This document shows positions 21,762 to 29,337 of a DNA stretch of 37,834 nucleotides, piece after piece (the first letter of the stretch is position 1; every line of letters begins with the position of its first letter). The translations under genes and the position numbers were made by a program. A model generated the notes under the pieces. The model saw nothing but the letters and a program-made list of their open reading frames with translations. It was not told the DNA's origin and made no database searches. The DNA comes from Clostridia bacterium (GTDB lineage: Bacteria; Bacillota; Clostridia; TANB77; CAG-465). Where the stretch lies: assembly GCA_028692955.1 (NCBI GenBank), contig JAQUWH010000005.1, positions 68,615 to 106,448 on the forward strand, read 5' to 3'.

Positions 21762-21788
21762 AAAAAAAGAACACCAAAGTGGGTTCTT
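21762..21788 (-). terminator. Terminator of the D-lactate dehydrogenase gene
   Basis: AAGAAC/GTTCTT outer stem with an inner CCA/TGG pairing, followed by seven T on the minus strand, about ten bases after the stop codon. Confidence 0.75.
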
Positions 21789-21796
21789 TCTTATTT

Positions 21797-22792
21797 TTAT
21801 TTTTTTATCTCATTATCACAATGATTTGTTTCAAATATGGCTTTTATATTTTCGAATGTATCATTTGCAATTTTATTTAAGGCTTCGTTAGTAAAAAAAG
21901 CTTGATGAGAAGTAATTACTACGTTTGGCATAGAAAGCAATATAGATAAGTCTTTATCTCTTATATATGAATTAGACATATCATTTAAGAAAAACTCTTC
22001 TTCGTCTTCATACACATCTAATCCTAACCCACCAATATGACCTTCTTCTAATTTTTGTATTAAACTTTCTGTATCAATTAACTTTCCTCTACTAGTATTA
22101 ATAATGTAAATACCTTTTTTCGTCTTTGCAATGGTATCATGATTAATAATTTTATTAGTCTCTTCTGTAAGAGGACAATGCAATGAGATAATATCAGATT
22201 CTTTTAGTAACTCCTCTAAGCTAACATATTCATAGCCAATTTCATTAGCTGCTTTTTCATCTTTATATACATCGTAAGCAATCACTCTAGTGCCGAAGCC
22301 CTTCATGATTTTACAGAACACTTTTCCTATTTTACCAGTTCCGATAACCCCTACAGTCTTTCCATGGATATCAAAGCCTAATAAACCATTTAATGTAAAA
22401 TTATATTTCTTCGTTCTTTGATACGCTTTGTATATTTTTCTATCAACATCAAGCAATAATGCTACCGCATGCTCTGCAACTGCGTAAGGCGAATATTCTG
22501 GAACTCTTACTACTTGAATACTATCTGCCATATGTTTCATATCTACATTATTAAAGCCAGCACATCTTAGTGCTATTAATTTTACGTTGCATTCTTTTAA
22601 AATTTCTATCGTATCTTGATCTACTAAATCATTGACAAAGATACATACAACATCAAATCCCCTAGCAAGTGGTGCTGTCTCTTTATTCAGCCTTGATTCC
22701 AAATATGTTATCTCATAACCATATTTTTCGTTATATTCATCGAAAAGCTTTTTATCATATTCTTTTGTATCGAAAAAAGCTATTTTTATCAT
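21797..22792 (-). CDS. ldhA: D-lactate dehydrogenase (D-2-hydroxyacid dehydrogenase family)
   Basis: NADH-dependent reduction of pyruvate to D-lactate in fermentation. The Rossmann dinucleotide motif GTGKIG is at 151-156 with the adenosine-binding Asp in IAYDVY. The catalytic triad is complete: R235 (NTSRGKLID), E264 (LDVYEDEEE) and H296 (ITSHQAF). YSPYAVAEHAV (100-110) and the length of 331 match the LdhA subgroup rather than glycerate or phosphoglycerate dehydrogenases. ATG 22792 follows AGGAGGTAAATT. It has its own promoter and terminator and is divergent from the HD-domain gene. Related 2-hydroxyisocaproate dehydrogenases remain possible. Confidence 0.92.
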   Translation of the reverse strand: MIKIAFFDTKEYDKKLFDEYNEKYGYEITYLESRLNKETAPLARGFDVVCIFVNDLVDQDTIEILKECNVKLIALRCAGFNNVDMKHMADSIQVVRVPEYSPYAVAEHAVALLLDVDRKIYKAYQRTKKYNFTLNGLLGFDIHGKTVGVIGTGKIGKVFCKIMKGFGTRVIAYDVYKDEKAANEIGYEYVSLEELLKESDIISLHCPLTEETNKIINHDTIAKTKKGIYIINTSRGKLIDTESLIQKLEEGHIGGLGLDVYEDEEEFFLNDMSNSYIRDKDLSILLSMPNVVITSHQAFFTNEALNKIANDTFENIKAIFETNHCDNEIKK

Positions 22793-22816
22793 AATTTACC
22801 TCCTATATACTTCATT

Positions 22817-22845
22817 ATTATACTACTTTTTTTATTATAACTCAA
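22817..22845 (-). promoter_or_regulatory. SigA promoter of the D-lactate dehydrogenase gene
   Basis: TTGAGT (22845-22840), 17-bp spacer, TATAAT (22822-22817) on the minus strand, 24 bases before the start codon. Confidence 0.7.
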
Positions 22846-22887
22846 TAGTATTAAAATTATTTGTAAATAGTTGGAAAATTTGATAAC

Positions 22888-22916
22888 TTGAATTTATATC
22901 ATACATATGATATAAT
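22888..22916 (+). promoter_or_regulatory. SigA promoter of the HD-domain gene
   Basis: TTGAAT (22888-22893), 17-bp spacer, TATAAT (22911-22916), 28 bases before ATG 22945. The spacer contains the palindrome ATATCATACATATGATAT, which could be an operator. Confidence 0.65.
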
Positions 22917-22944
22917 ATAAACAAACGTTAAAGGGGACGGGAAG

Positions 22945-23538
22945 ATGTTTTTAGGAAATGCTATTGCTACCAGTGAAGTAGCAATAAGTGATGAGAGCAA
23001 AGAGTTGTTTGCAATCGGCTCTCATGTGAATTTGCTTAACAAAAATGAAGAATATCATAGTGCAGTAAAAGATTTAATTGAAAATGAGATTACAATGCAA
23101 ATGAAAACCTACATTCAACATGGTCATACTACTTGCTATCAACATTGTATTAATGTATCATATTATAGTTATGTTATTAGCAAAGCTTTACATTTAGATG
23201 CTATTAGTTCTGCTAGAGCAGGATTACTACATGATTTATTTTTGTATGATTGGCATACTTTACAGGAAAAGGTTCCATTATTTGAAATGCATGGTTTTAC
23301 TCATCCACAGAAAGCACTCAATAACGCCAAATTATATTTTGAATTGAACAAAAAAGAAGAAGATATAATTTCAAAACATATGTGGCCACTGACGATGAAA
23401 TTACCAAAATATAGAGAAAGCTTTATTGTGATTGTTGTCGATAAAATATGTTGTATTGCAGAGTTCTTGAGAGAGAAAAAATGGTTTAAATTATTGTTTG
23501 GTTTAAGTTATAACCAAAGTGATTTTATGAAGAAATAA
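22945..23538 (+). CDS. HD-domain phosphohydrolase-like protein
   Basis: A 197-residue metal-dependent HD-superfamily protein. The ligands expected of the fold are visible: H67 (YQHCINVSYYSYVIS), the HD pair H96-D97 in ARAGLLHDLFLYDW, and a distal Asp in IVIVVDKICCIAEF (about residue 166). FTHPQKALNNAKLYFEL and ISKHMWPLT are typical of uncharacterised clostridial HD proteins annotated near or within small-molecule metabolism genes. ATG 22945 follows AAAGGGGACGGGAAG. It stands alone between a promoter and a strong terminator. The substrate is unknown; a nucleotide is likely. Confidence 0.82.
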   Translation: MFLGNAIATSEVAISDESKELFAIGSHVNLLNKNEEYHSAVKDLIENEITMQMKTYIQHGHTTCYQHCINVSYYSYVISKALHLDAISSARAGLLHDLFLYDWHTLQEKVPLFEMHGFTHPQKALNNAKLYFELNKKEEDIISKHMWPLTMKLPKYRESFIVIVVDKICCIAEFLREKKWFKLLFGLSYNQSDFMKK

Positions 23539-23546
23539 CAAAAATT

Positions 23547-23580
23547 AATGAAACTGATTAAAAATCAGTTTCATTTTGTT
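23547..23580 (+). terminator. Terminator of the HD-domain gene, overlapping the convergent gene end
   Basis: 12-bp perfect stem AATGAAACTGAT/ATCAGTTTCATT with a five-base loop followed by TTGTTTTT. The hairpin includes the final codons of the convergent DUF4097 gene and can also serve the minus strand (AATTTTTG). Confidence 0.85.
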
Positions 23581-24403
23581 TTTCAAAGTTAATCTCTACA
23601 TTACCAATACCACAATCAAATTTAACCATATTATTACCTGTACCTATTGTATTGTCAGAACTTACCTTGCTTCCATTTAATTTCATTACACCTATACCAA
23701 TCTCTGTTTTAATAGTGTAGTCATCTTGATTGCCAAGTATCGTAAAGTCTAAATTGCCGATTCCACATTTTGCTTCACTATTTCCCGAAACTTTAGTTGA
23801 TATAATGATATTTCCAACTCCACAATCTAGATTTAGATTTTTCAAATCACAATTATTTAATGAAGTTTTACCTACTCCACCTTTTATTTTTGAACTTTGT
23901 AGAGCAGCTACATTGTCAACACTTAAATCACCAAGACCAATATGTAATTCTAACTCTTTACTCTGAAAACCAGCAATACTGGATTTTCCTACTCCAGTAT
24001 AAATTTTTGATTTTTCAAGAATCACATCTTTTGGTAGATAGATGTATATTTCTGACTGATCAGAATTAACATTAAAGATTTTATTTGTTTTTTCTTCTAC
24101 TTGTAATGTACCATCCACAACATTTACTTTAAACTTTGAAGTGACATCTTTTGCTTCAACTTTAAACTCATTTCCTTGTTTAATATATAATTTTGATATA
24201 CCAACATCAATATCCAAATAATTAATATCAGTAAAAACTTCACTATATGTTATTTTTTCACTACTAATCTCTTCATGTGTAACAAGAGAGGTGATACTAA
24301 ATATTGATGTAACAGCCATCACAATGCCAAATATAATATTAACTGTTAAGAATATAGCAAAAGCTACCGCTAAATACTTGATAATTCTTTGTACTGAATT
24401 CAT
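23558..24403 (-). CDS. DUF4097-type membrane-anchored beta-helix protein
   Basis: A 281-residue protein with an N-terminal membrane helix (about 10-38) and an extracytoplasmic right-handed beta-helix-like repeat region of the DUF4097 kind: repeated short strands such as LDIDVGISKLYIKQG, KIYTGVGKSSIAGF, LELHIGLGDLSVDNV, LNLDCGVGNIIIST and VKFDCGIGNVEINF. Such proteins accompany LiaF-like sensors in envelope-stress (LiaRS/BceRS-type) operons. It overlaps the upstream LiaF-like gene by four bases (ATGA), so the two are co-translated. No kinase or regulator gene is next to them in this window. Confidence 0.82.
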   Translation of the reverse strand: MNSVQRIIKYLAVAFAIFLTVNIIFGIVMAVTSIFSITSLVTHEEISSEKITYSEVFTDINYLDIDVGISKLYIKQGNEFKVEAKDVTSKFKVNVVDGTLQVEEKTNKIFNVNSDQSEIYIYLPKDVILEKSKIYTGVGKSSIAGFQSKELELHIGLGDLSVDNVAALQSSKIKGGVGKTSLNNCDLKNLNLDCGVGNIIISTKVSGNSEAKCGIGNLDFTILGNQDDYTIKTEIGIGVMKLNGSKVSSDNTIGTGNNMVKFDCGIGNVEINFEKQNETDF

Positions 24404-25077
24404 TTAATATCAATACCCCCAAACATACATACTCCATTTACATACACTGTTTTAGCATTAGCATCCGCATTTTTTAATGATTTGTTTGAAACTCCGCCAA
24501 ATATTGGAGTAGATTTAACAACAACATTAACATTACTTGGTACTATAATAGTAATACCACCAAATATTGCACTTGCATTAATTACTTCGTCTTTATTGAT
24601 AATTGCATTTCTAATATCATAAGTTACACCACCAAATACAGCATTTAAAGTGGCACCTAAAAATTCTTGATTTGATAAATCAACTTTTTGTTCACCAAAA
24701 GTAGCATAGTATTCATTCTTGTCATTTTTATTTAGTTCTCTTACCTTTTCAGATACTTTTTTATTGATTAATTGCCCAAATAAAATGCAAAGACCAATTA
24801 CTAATAATATGGCTGGTATTGCTAATTTTCTTATAATGTCAAAAGATAATATACCTTGTGCTGCTAGTAACAAAGTCACTCCTATTAATACTCCAATAAT
24901 GTCTCCTGTTTTATTATTTGATTTAAATAACCCAATAAAACATGGAATAATGATAAATAAGGTCCACCATCCAGCAAAGAAAATATTAATATCAGTAATT
25001 CCAAAAGCATTCAGTGCTAATATTAGCCCAATTACTATAAATATGATTCCCCATAAAGCATTTCCAATTTTTTTCAT
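24400..25077 (-). CDS. LiaF-like envelope-stress membrane protein
   Basis: A 225-residue protein with four N-terminal hydrophobic helices (LiaI/LiaF transmembrane region: ALWGIIFIVIGLILALNAFG, WWTLFIIIPCFIGLF, and two more up to about residue 115), then a C-terminal LiaF (DUF2154-like) beta domain with the repeated NAVFGGVTYDIRNA, ASAIFGGITIIVP, TPIFGGVSNKS and MFGGIDIK. LiaF restrains the LiaRS system in bacilli. An upstream extension to 25137 is part of the promoter; ATG 25077 is preceded by AAAGGAATTGATTCT. The downstream DUF4097 gene is coupled. Confidence 0.82.
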   Translation of the reverse strand: MKKIGNALWGIIFIVIGLILALNAFGITDINIFFAGWWTLFIIIPCFIGLFKSNNKTGDIIGVLIGVTLLLAAQGILSFDIIRKLAIPAILLVIGLCILFGQLINKKVSEKVRELNKNDKNEYYATFGEQKVDLSNQEFLGATLNAVFGGVTYDIRNAIINKDEVINASAIFGGITIIVPSNVNVVVKSTPIFGGVSNKSLKNADANAKTVYVNGVCMFGGIDIK

Positions 25078-25103
25078 AGAATCAATTCCTTTCTTTTTAT
25101 TAT

Positions 25104-25132
25104 ATTTTAGCATACTATTTGCATTATTACAA
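25104..25132 (-). promoter_or_regulatory. SigA-like promoter of the LiaF-like/DUF4097 operon
   Basis: TTGTAA (25132-25127), 17-bp spacer, TAAAAT (25109-25104) on the minus strand, about 27 bases before ATG 25077. Confidence 0.6.
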
Positions 25133-25309
25133 CACAAATCCTATGATTATGTATTATAACTGTAATTATTATGAAGACCCATAATAGAATACATATAATT
25201 GATTCTTAAAGAATTAATTGTCTTTTTTAAAAATCATATCTATATTAGGTAATTAGATAGTATATATTTTTAAATTTAATAAATACTATCTTATGAAGGA
25301 GGTATTATT

Positions 25310-25747
25310 ATGGAAAATAATACTATGAGTGTACTAGATTATTTTAATAAAGCAATAAAAATGGGAGAAGATTCCTACGCTTTAGTAATTGAAAAAGCAA
25401 CAGATGAAGAATTTAAAAATTTATTGCAAAGCCAATCTAAACTATATGAAGAATTTTTGCAAGATGTAAATGAAAGTTACAAAACAATAGACAAAAAGCC
25501 GGAAGATACCCCACTAATGCAAAAGGTTATGGGATGGACTAGTATACAAATGAGTACGCTTGCTGACAGTAGTAATTCACATATATCCGAAATGCTTATT
25601 CAAGGTGCAATAATGGGAATTATAGAATGTAGTAAACTACTAAATAGTTATCAAGATATTGATAGAGATTTATATCATAAAATTGAAGATTTTAGTAAAT
25701 TACAATATAAAGTGATTGAAGAATTAAAACCTTTTTTAAAAAAATAA
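25310..25747 (+). CDS. DUF2383-like ferritin-fold helical protein
   Basis: A 145-residue all-helical protein with the pattern of DUF2383/ferritin-like four-helix bundles: VLDYFNKAIKMGEDSYALVIEKATDEEF, LLQSQSKLYEEFLQDVNESY, GWTSIQMSTLADSSNSHISEMLIQGAIMGIIECSKLL and DLYHKIEDFSKLQYKVIEELKPFL. Acidic residues and a His (HISEML) fall at helix positions where the ferritin fold binds metal, but a full di-iron set cannot be assigned. ATG 25310 follows AAGGAGGTATTATT. A 9-bp inverted repeat (AGATAGTAT at 25255, ATACTATCT ending 25291) lies just before the ribosome binding site and may control it. Confidence 0.7.
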   Translation: MENNTMSVLDYFNKAIKMGEDSYALVIEKATDEEFKNLLQSQSKLYEEFLQDVNESYKTIDKKPEDTPLMQKVMGWTSIQMSTLADSSNSHISEMLIQGAIMGIIECSKLLNSYQDIDRDLYHKIEDFSKLQYKVIEELKPFLKK

Positions 25748-25774
25748 AATAATGATTTTAAAGTATTTTAGATA

Positions 25775-25810
25775 TAGTAAAGGAGATGACTTCAATATCA
25801 TCTCCTTTAC
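25775..25810 (+). terminator. Strong hairpin after the DUF2383-like gene
   Basis: 14-bp perfect stem AGTAAAGGAGATGA/TCATCTCCTTTACT with an eight-base loop, 28 bases past the stop. No T tract follows, so termination efficiency is uncertain. Confidence 0.6.
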
Positions 25811-25902
25811 TACTCGCTCTTATCATTTTTTAGAATTTACACCCCAACTATTGACGACAAAGAGCTAGTATTTTTAATAGTTATAATATAGTCATTTCTA
25901 AC

Positions 25903-25960
25903 TGGTGGGAATGACCGGAATCGAACCGGTACGCCTTTTGACGGGCGCAGGATTTTAAGT
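25903..25960 (-). pseudogene. Orphaned 3' half of the chromosomal tRNA-Leu(UAA) gene (attL)
   Basis: Reads, on the minus strand, from the anticodon loop through the variable arm, T arm, acceptor 3' strand and encoded CCA (25905-25903), matching the complete tRNA-Leu at 34665-34753 except in the variable arm. Here that arm is CGCC-loop-GGCG; in the complete copy it is CGAC-loop-GTCG. There is no 5' half on the other side: the sequence switches to element DNA after GATTTTAAGT (25951-25960). No product can be made from this fragment. Confidence 0.9.
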
Positions 25961-25989
25961 TTTAAACGTGATTTAGTATTTATCATTTT

Positions 25990-26170
25990 TTAGTGTTACT
26001 TAACACTACTTAAAAATGTTGATATAGATAGCTATTGTACTACTTTTTATTATCAAATATTGATATATAAATAACCATCAAGTATTACAATATTTTAGTA
26101 GTTTCAAAATAAATTGTTAGAACAATGTTAGAACTTTTGGCAAAGTAACAGATAATTTGCCATTTGATAA
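25990..26170. repeat. Left-end region with direct repeats (putative integrase arm sites) and small hairpins
   Basis: No gene here. TAGTGTTA/TAACACTA (25991-26008) is an 8-bp palindrome. The motif TTGTTAGAACA (26114-26124) and its near copy TGTTAGAACTTTTG (26126-26139) recur at the other end of the element as TGTTAGAACTTT (34620-34631) and TGTTAGAACTTTTG (34799-34812). Repeats shared by both ends, outside the core, are what arm-type binding sites of a tyrosine integrase with an N-terminal arm-binding domain look like. Confidence 0.6.
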
Positions 26171-26209
26171 AACTATCTTAACTTGAAAAAGTTAGGGTAG
26201 TTATTTTTT
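26171..26209 (+). terminator. Intrinsic terminator or attenuator immediately upstream of the replication initiator gene
   Basis: 14-pair stem (26171-26184 with 26189-26202, three G-U pairs, four-base loop) followed by ATTTTTT, ending seven bases before the AAAGGAG of the initiator gene. Read-through would be needed to express the gene from any upstream promoter. Confidence 0.65.
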
Positions 26210-26227
26210 GGCTTGAAAGGAGTCAAA

Positions 26228-27139
26228 ATGCCAAACGTAAACATTAATAATATAAAAAACTATTTGTTCTACAAATTACCAAAATGTATTTTAGAGAATG
26301 AGCCATATAAAACAAAGTTAAGTTCGACATCTAAAATTGCCTATATGCTTGTATTAAATAGATTAAGTTTATCTATTAGTAACAGATGGGTAGATTCAAA
26401 AGGTGATGTCTTTATCTATTATTCAAGACAAGAGTTACAAAACGATATACCTACTAGCAAAAAAACTGCTATAAGTGTATTTAAACAACTAGAAGAATTA
26501 AACTTGATACACCAATGTGAACAAGGAAAAGGGCTTGCATATAAAATATATGTTGAAGATGTATTTACACAAGTTTATGAGAAGAAAAAAGTAGTAGAAA
26601 ATTTACCCAATACTAGTGTAAAAACTACACCACCACTGGTGGAAAAATTACACCCAAATAAGAATAAAGAAAATAAGAATGAAAATCATAATTCTTCTAG
26701 TATAGAGTTAGACAAAATAAAGGACAAATGTCTACTTAAAGATTTTAGCAAAACAATTTTAAAAACAGGAGTATCAATTGGTAGTTTATTAAATGCTACT
26801 ATTGATACTCTTTATTATTTGCCTGTACTTACCATAGATAATAAAGATTATAACAATACTGAAATACGTACCATGTTAGGTGGAATAAATGAACAGCACT
26901 TACAAAAGGTTGAAAGTATATTTCTTACTAATTATGAAAATGTAAGAAATTATAAATCATATTTAATTACTTGTGTTGCTAATGTACTACTAGGTAAAGA
27001 TATACCAAGAAACATGATAACATTTTCTAAAAAATATGTTAGTAATTACAAAGGCAGAGAATACACAGAAGAATTTATGGAGAGTCTATATGACAATTTA
27101 GACTCTCACGAAGAGGAATCACAGGAGTTAGAACTGTGA
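26228..27139 (+). CDS. RepA_N-family replication initiator
   Basis: Plasmid-type replication initiator on an integrated element. The N-terminal domain (residues 10-110) has the RepA_N signature: FYKLPKCILE, LSSTSKIAYMLVLNRLSLSISNRWVDSKGDVFIYYSRQELQ, TSKKTAISVFKQLEELNLIHQ. A short low-complexity linker follows (NKNKENKNENHNSSS), then a C-terminal host-specific domain (about 155-303) with no recognised motif. ATG 26228 has GGAG five bases upstream; a TTG at 26213 overlaps the ribosome binding site and is not a start. A terminator-like hairpin stands just before it. The downstream gap holds oriT. It could support autonomous replication of the excised circle. Confidence 0.85.
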   Translation: MPNVNINNIKNYLFYKLPKCILENEPYKTKLSSTSKIAYMLVLNRLSLSISNRWVDSKGDVFIYYSRQELQNDIPTSKKTAISVFKQLEELNLIHQCEQGKGLAYKIYVEDVFTQVYEKKKVVENLPNTSVKTTPPLVEKLHPNKNKENKNENHNSSSIELDKIKDKCLLKDFSKTILKTGVSIGSLLNATIDTLYYLPVLTIDNKDYNNTEIRTMLGGINEQHLQKVESIFLTNYENVRNYKSYLITCVANVLLGKDIPRNMITFSKKYVSNYKGREYTEEFMESLYDNLDSHEEESQELEL

Positions 27140-27193
27140 TTCTTCTTTATCTACAAAAATAAATTTGCGGTAGCATTTTTATTTTTTGTAGCA

Positions 27194-27217
27194 ATATATT
27201 TTGGTTACAAAATATAT
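27194..27217 (+). terminator. AT-rich hairpin after the replication initiator gene
   Basis: 10-bp perfect stem ATATATTTTG/CAAAATATAT with loop GTTA, followed by ATTTATC. A weak terminator or part of the origin region. Confidence 0.45.
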
Positions 27218-27253
27218 ATTTATCAATTTGTGCATAGCACTTATTGATAAAAA

Positions 27254-27318
27254 GGGTGCAGGAACTCCTGCCACCGATACACTTTTGTAAAAAGTGTTGT
27301 AGTGTGTTACAACACTTT
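27254..27318 (+). other. Origin of transfer (oriT) of the pMV158/MobV type
   Basis: Immediately upstream of the MobV relaxase gene lie overlapping inverted repeats: ACACTTTT/AAAAGTGT (27279-27297, loop GTA) and AAAGTGTTGTA/TACAACACTTT (27291-27318) with GTGTGT in the loop. The latter contains TAGTGTG/TTA, identical to the nick region I recall for pMV158, predicting cleavage between 27306 and 27307 on the plus strand. The two hairpins share an arm and exclude one another, as in the pMV158 oriT. A further GC-rich stem GGTGCAGGA/TCCTGCCACC (27255-27275) precedes them. Confidence 0.8.
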
Positions 27319-27368
27319 AACTTAAGCAGAGAAAAGTGTCATTTGAAAAAAACAAGGAGTGATGAAAA

Positions 27369-28475
27369 ATGAGTTATGCTATTATACGAAATGAGAAATA
27401 CAAAAGAGATAATTTAAAAGGAATATATCGCCATAATGAAAGAAAAAATACCAACTATTCCAATAAAAATATTGATAAAACAAGAACATATTTAAACTAT
27501 GCTATCAAGCAAAGTAACAATAGTTATGAAAAAGAATTTGATAGATTAAAAGAACAAAATAACCTAAAAGGGCAAATAAAAGATGTTAGTAATATAGTAT
27601 GTGAATATATCATCACATCTGACATTGATTTTTTCAGAAATATAGGTTTAGAAGAAACAAAGAGATATTTTCAAGAGTCATATAATTTTGTTTGTGAGTA
27701 TAAAGGACTTGGTGAAGAAAATATATTATCTGCAAATATACATTTAGATGAAGAAACACCACATATGCACCTAACTTTTATACCTGTTGTATCTTCTATT
27801 GATAAAAAAGGTAATGAAATAAGAAAAGTTGCTTGTAGTGAGTTTTGGAAAGAAAGAGATAGTTATAGAATACTACAAGATAATTATTATAACTATATCA
27901 CTAGTAAAGGTTTTGATTTACAAAGGGGACAACCATCAGAAACAAAACATATTTCTATGGAAGATTACAAGAAAGCCACTAACTTTCACAAAGTAAAAGA
28001 TTTAACTGATATACAAATTAAACAACCTAGTATAAAAGATATTAGCCAAATTAAAAAAATAACTATTGATAGAGATACTAAAATAGAAGATGAAATTATC
28101 ACTCCACTCAAGGCTCAAAATTCCATTTTAAAGGAACAAAATATCAAACTTGTAAAAGAACTCACCAAAGTAGAAAATATCGTAAATAAGGCTGATATGT
28201 GTGTTTTAGAAAATAAAGAACTAAATAAGAAAAATAGAGAATTGAAACTCGAAAATAAGACATTACGAAAAGAAAATCACAAACTTTATGATATTTTAGA
28301 TACTGCAAAAGATATTATCCTTACAATATGCAGATGGGTTGCTAGAAAACTTAATCTTACCATTGACAGGACTATTGATACTATTGAAATAGAAAATAAC
28401 ATTTGTATTGAGCCATCAGAACAAATTCAAAAGCAAAAGTATGAAAAAGAATTGGAACAAGAAATTGAGATGTGA
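27369..28475 (+). CDS. MobV-family relaxase (Mob/Pre)
   Basis: DNA-nicking transfer protein that would cut oriT and pilot the strand through a helper's conjugation channel. The N-terminal relaxase domain shows motif I (RHNERKN, residues 21-27, with H22) and motif III HLDEETPHMHLTFIP (H125, D127, E128, H132, H134), the HxDExxPHxH metal/catalytic signature of MobV. After residue 205 the protein is a long coiled coil (about 225-310, heptad-like Leu/Lys/Glu) and a charged tail. Length (368) is typical. ATG 27369 follows AAGGAGTGATGAAAA. The oriT lies in the preceding 230 bp. Confidence 0.93.
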   Translation: MSYAIIRNEKYKRDNLKGIYRHNERKNTNYSNKNIDKTRTYLNYAIKQSNNSYEKEFDRLKEQNNLKGQIKDVSNIVCEYIITSDIDFFRNIGLEETKRYFQESYNFVCEYKGLGEENILSANIHLDEETPHMHLTFIPVVSSIDKKGNEIRKVACSEFWKERDSYRILQDNYYNYITSKGFDLQRGQPSETKHISMEDYKKATNFHKVKDLTDIQIKQPSIKDISQIKKITIDRDTKIEDEIITPLKAQNSILKEQNIKLVKELTKVENIVNKADMCVLENKELNKKNRELKLENKTLRKENHKLYDILDTAKDIILTICRWVARKLNLTIDRTIDTIEIENNICIEPSEQIQKQKYEKELEQEIEM

Positions 28476-28508
28476 AAGACCACTTACAAATTAGTAAGTG
28501 GTTTTCAC
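28472..28508. terminator. Bidirectional terminator between the relaxase gene and the GNAT gene
   Basis: GTGAAAGACCACTTAC pairs with GTAAGTGGTTTTCAC (one bulged base, six-base loop), overlapping both stop codons of the convergent genes. Confidence 0.75.
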
Positions 28509-28958
28509 ATTCATAACATACGACTCTTTGCCATGTTCAACAAATCCGAATTTTAAAAGGAAATTTTGTGCTTGATTGTTTTTCGGAAGAACAAAACAAT
28601 GAATAAAGTCTATTTGCTTTTTCCTGGCATGTTCTAGGACTTTTTCGATTAATAGTTTTCCAACACATTTGCCTTGATATTCCTTTAACACAAATATCTC
28701 TGTTACACAAAGACAAGTATCACTGATTTCAACATAATCTTCTTCATACTTTGTATCTGCATATGCGATAATCGTATTACCATCAACTACGACAAAAAGC
28801 GGATTATCTTCATCAGAATCATATTCATTGTAAAAAATATGTCCTTCAGAAAATTTGTAACCAACTGTATATTCGTCCATTTGCTTTAAAAATTCTTTTT
28901 GTAGGGTAACAAACCTTTCGCTATCTTCTATCCGAAGTTCCCTAATTAAAAACTCCAT
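28491..28958 (-). CDS. GNAT-family N-acetyltransferase
   Basis: A 155-residue acetyl-CoA-dependent acyltransferase. The fold is complete: N-terminal IRELRIEDSERFVTLQKEFL, strand 4 with CLCVTEIFVLKEYQGKCVGKLLIEKVLEHARKK (the QGKCVGK loop binds the acetyl-CoA pyrophosphate), and IHCFVLPKNNQAQNFLLKFGFVEHGKESYVM (strand 5, helix 4 and the terminal strands). The acceptor is unknown; family members acetylate aminoglycosides, proteins, toxins or small amines. It is convergent to the relaxase gene within the mobile element and lacks a partner antitoxin gene of the DUF1778 or RHH kind, so a toxin role is not suggested. Confidence 0.88.
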   Translation of the reverse strand: MEFLIRELRIEDSERFVTLQKEFLKQMDEYTVGYKFSEGHIFYNEYDSDEDNPLFVVVDGNTIIAYADTKYEEDYVEISDTCLCVTEIFVLKEYQGKCVGKLLIEKVLEHARKKQIDFIHCFVLPKNNQAQNFLLKFGFVEHGKESYVMNVKTTY

Positions 28959-29062
28959 GTCTGACCCTCCATAATATAATTGGTATAATATAAACTTAAT
29001 ATGTTCTTATTATACCATTATTTTACTGTAATTTCAATAATTATGTAAATTATAGCCTTAAA

Positions 29063-29335
29063 TTATAATATTATTTGTCCATGTGTTATTTCAATAGCCT
29101 TACATCTTATCATATTTTCATATCTAACATCATCAAAATAATTGTTATCATTAGGTGGTAAATAATTCTTTCTTAACTGCTTTTCAACTAATTCTAGCAT
29201 ATCTTTTATTTCAATCTCTTTATAATCTAAATAACTATCAATAGCACCATTTATTATTAATTCATGGTACTTAATAGGATTACTTTTCCTTAATTCTTGT
29301 TTAATTAAATAATGATAAATGCTACCTTTTGACAC
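29063..29335 (-). CDS. Hypothetical 90-residue element protein
   Basis: Not recognised. A small soluble, mostly helical protein starting MSKGSIYHYLIKQELRKSNPI, with IKDMLELVEKQLRKNYLPPNDNNYFDDVRYENMIRCKAIEI towards the end. It lies two bases after the stop of the 108-residue gene on the same strand, so the two form one unit opposite the XRE regulator gene. Its ribosome binding site (TAGGAGTGAGTAA) is inside the upstream gene's end. Small acidic/basic helical proteins at this place in mobilizable elements are usually accessory regulators; nothing here proves it. Confidence 0.6.
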   Translation of the reverse strand: MSKGSIYHYLIKQELRKSNPIKYHELIINGAIDSYLDYKEIEIKDMLELVEKQLRKNYLPPNDNNYFDDVRYENMIRCKAIEITHGQIIL

Positions 29336-29337
29336 AT

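Noticed and set aside
25078-25137. Longer N-terminus for the LiaF-like protein
   Set aside because: The extension overlaps the predicted promoter and is not hydrophobic; ATG 25077 has its own ribosome binding site and starts the typical LiaF sequence.
28491-28958. GNAT protein as the toxin of a toxin-antitoxin pair
   Set aside because: No RHH-type antitoxin gene is adjacent; the gene stands alone, convergent to the relaxase gene.
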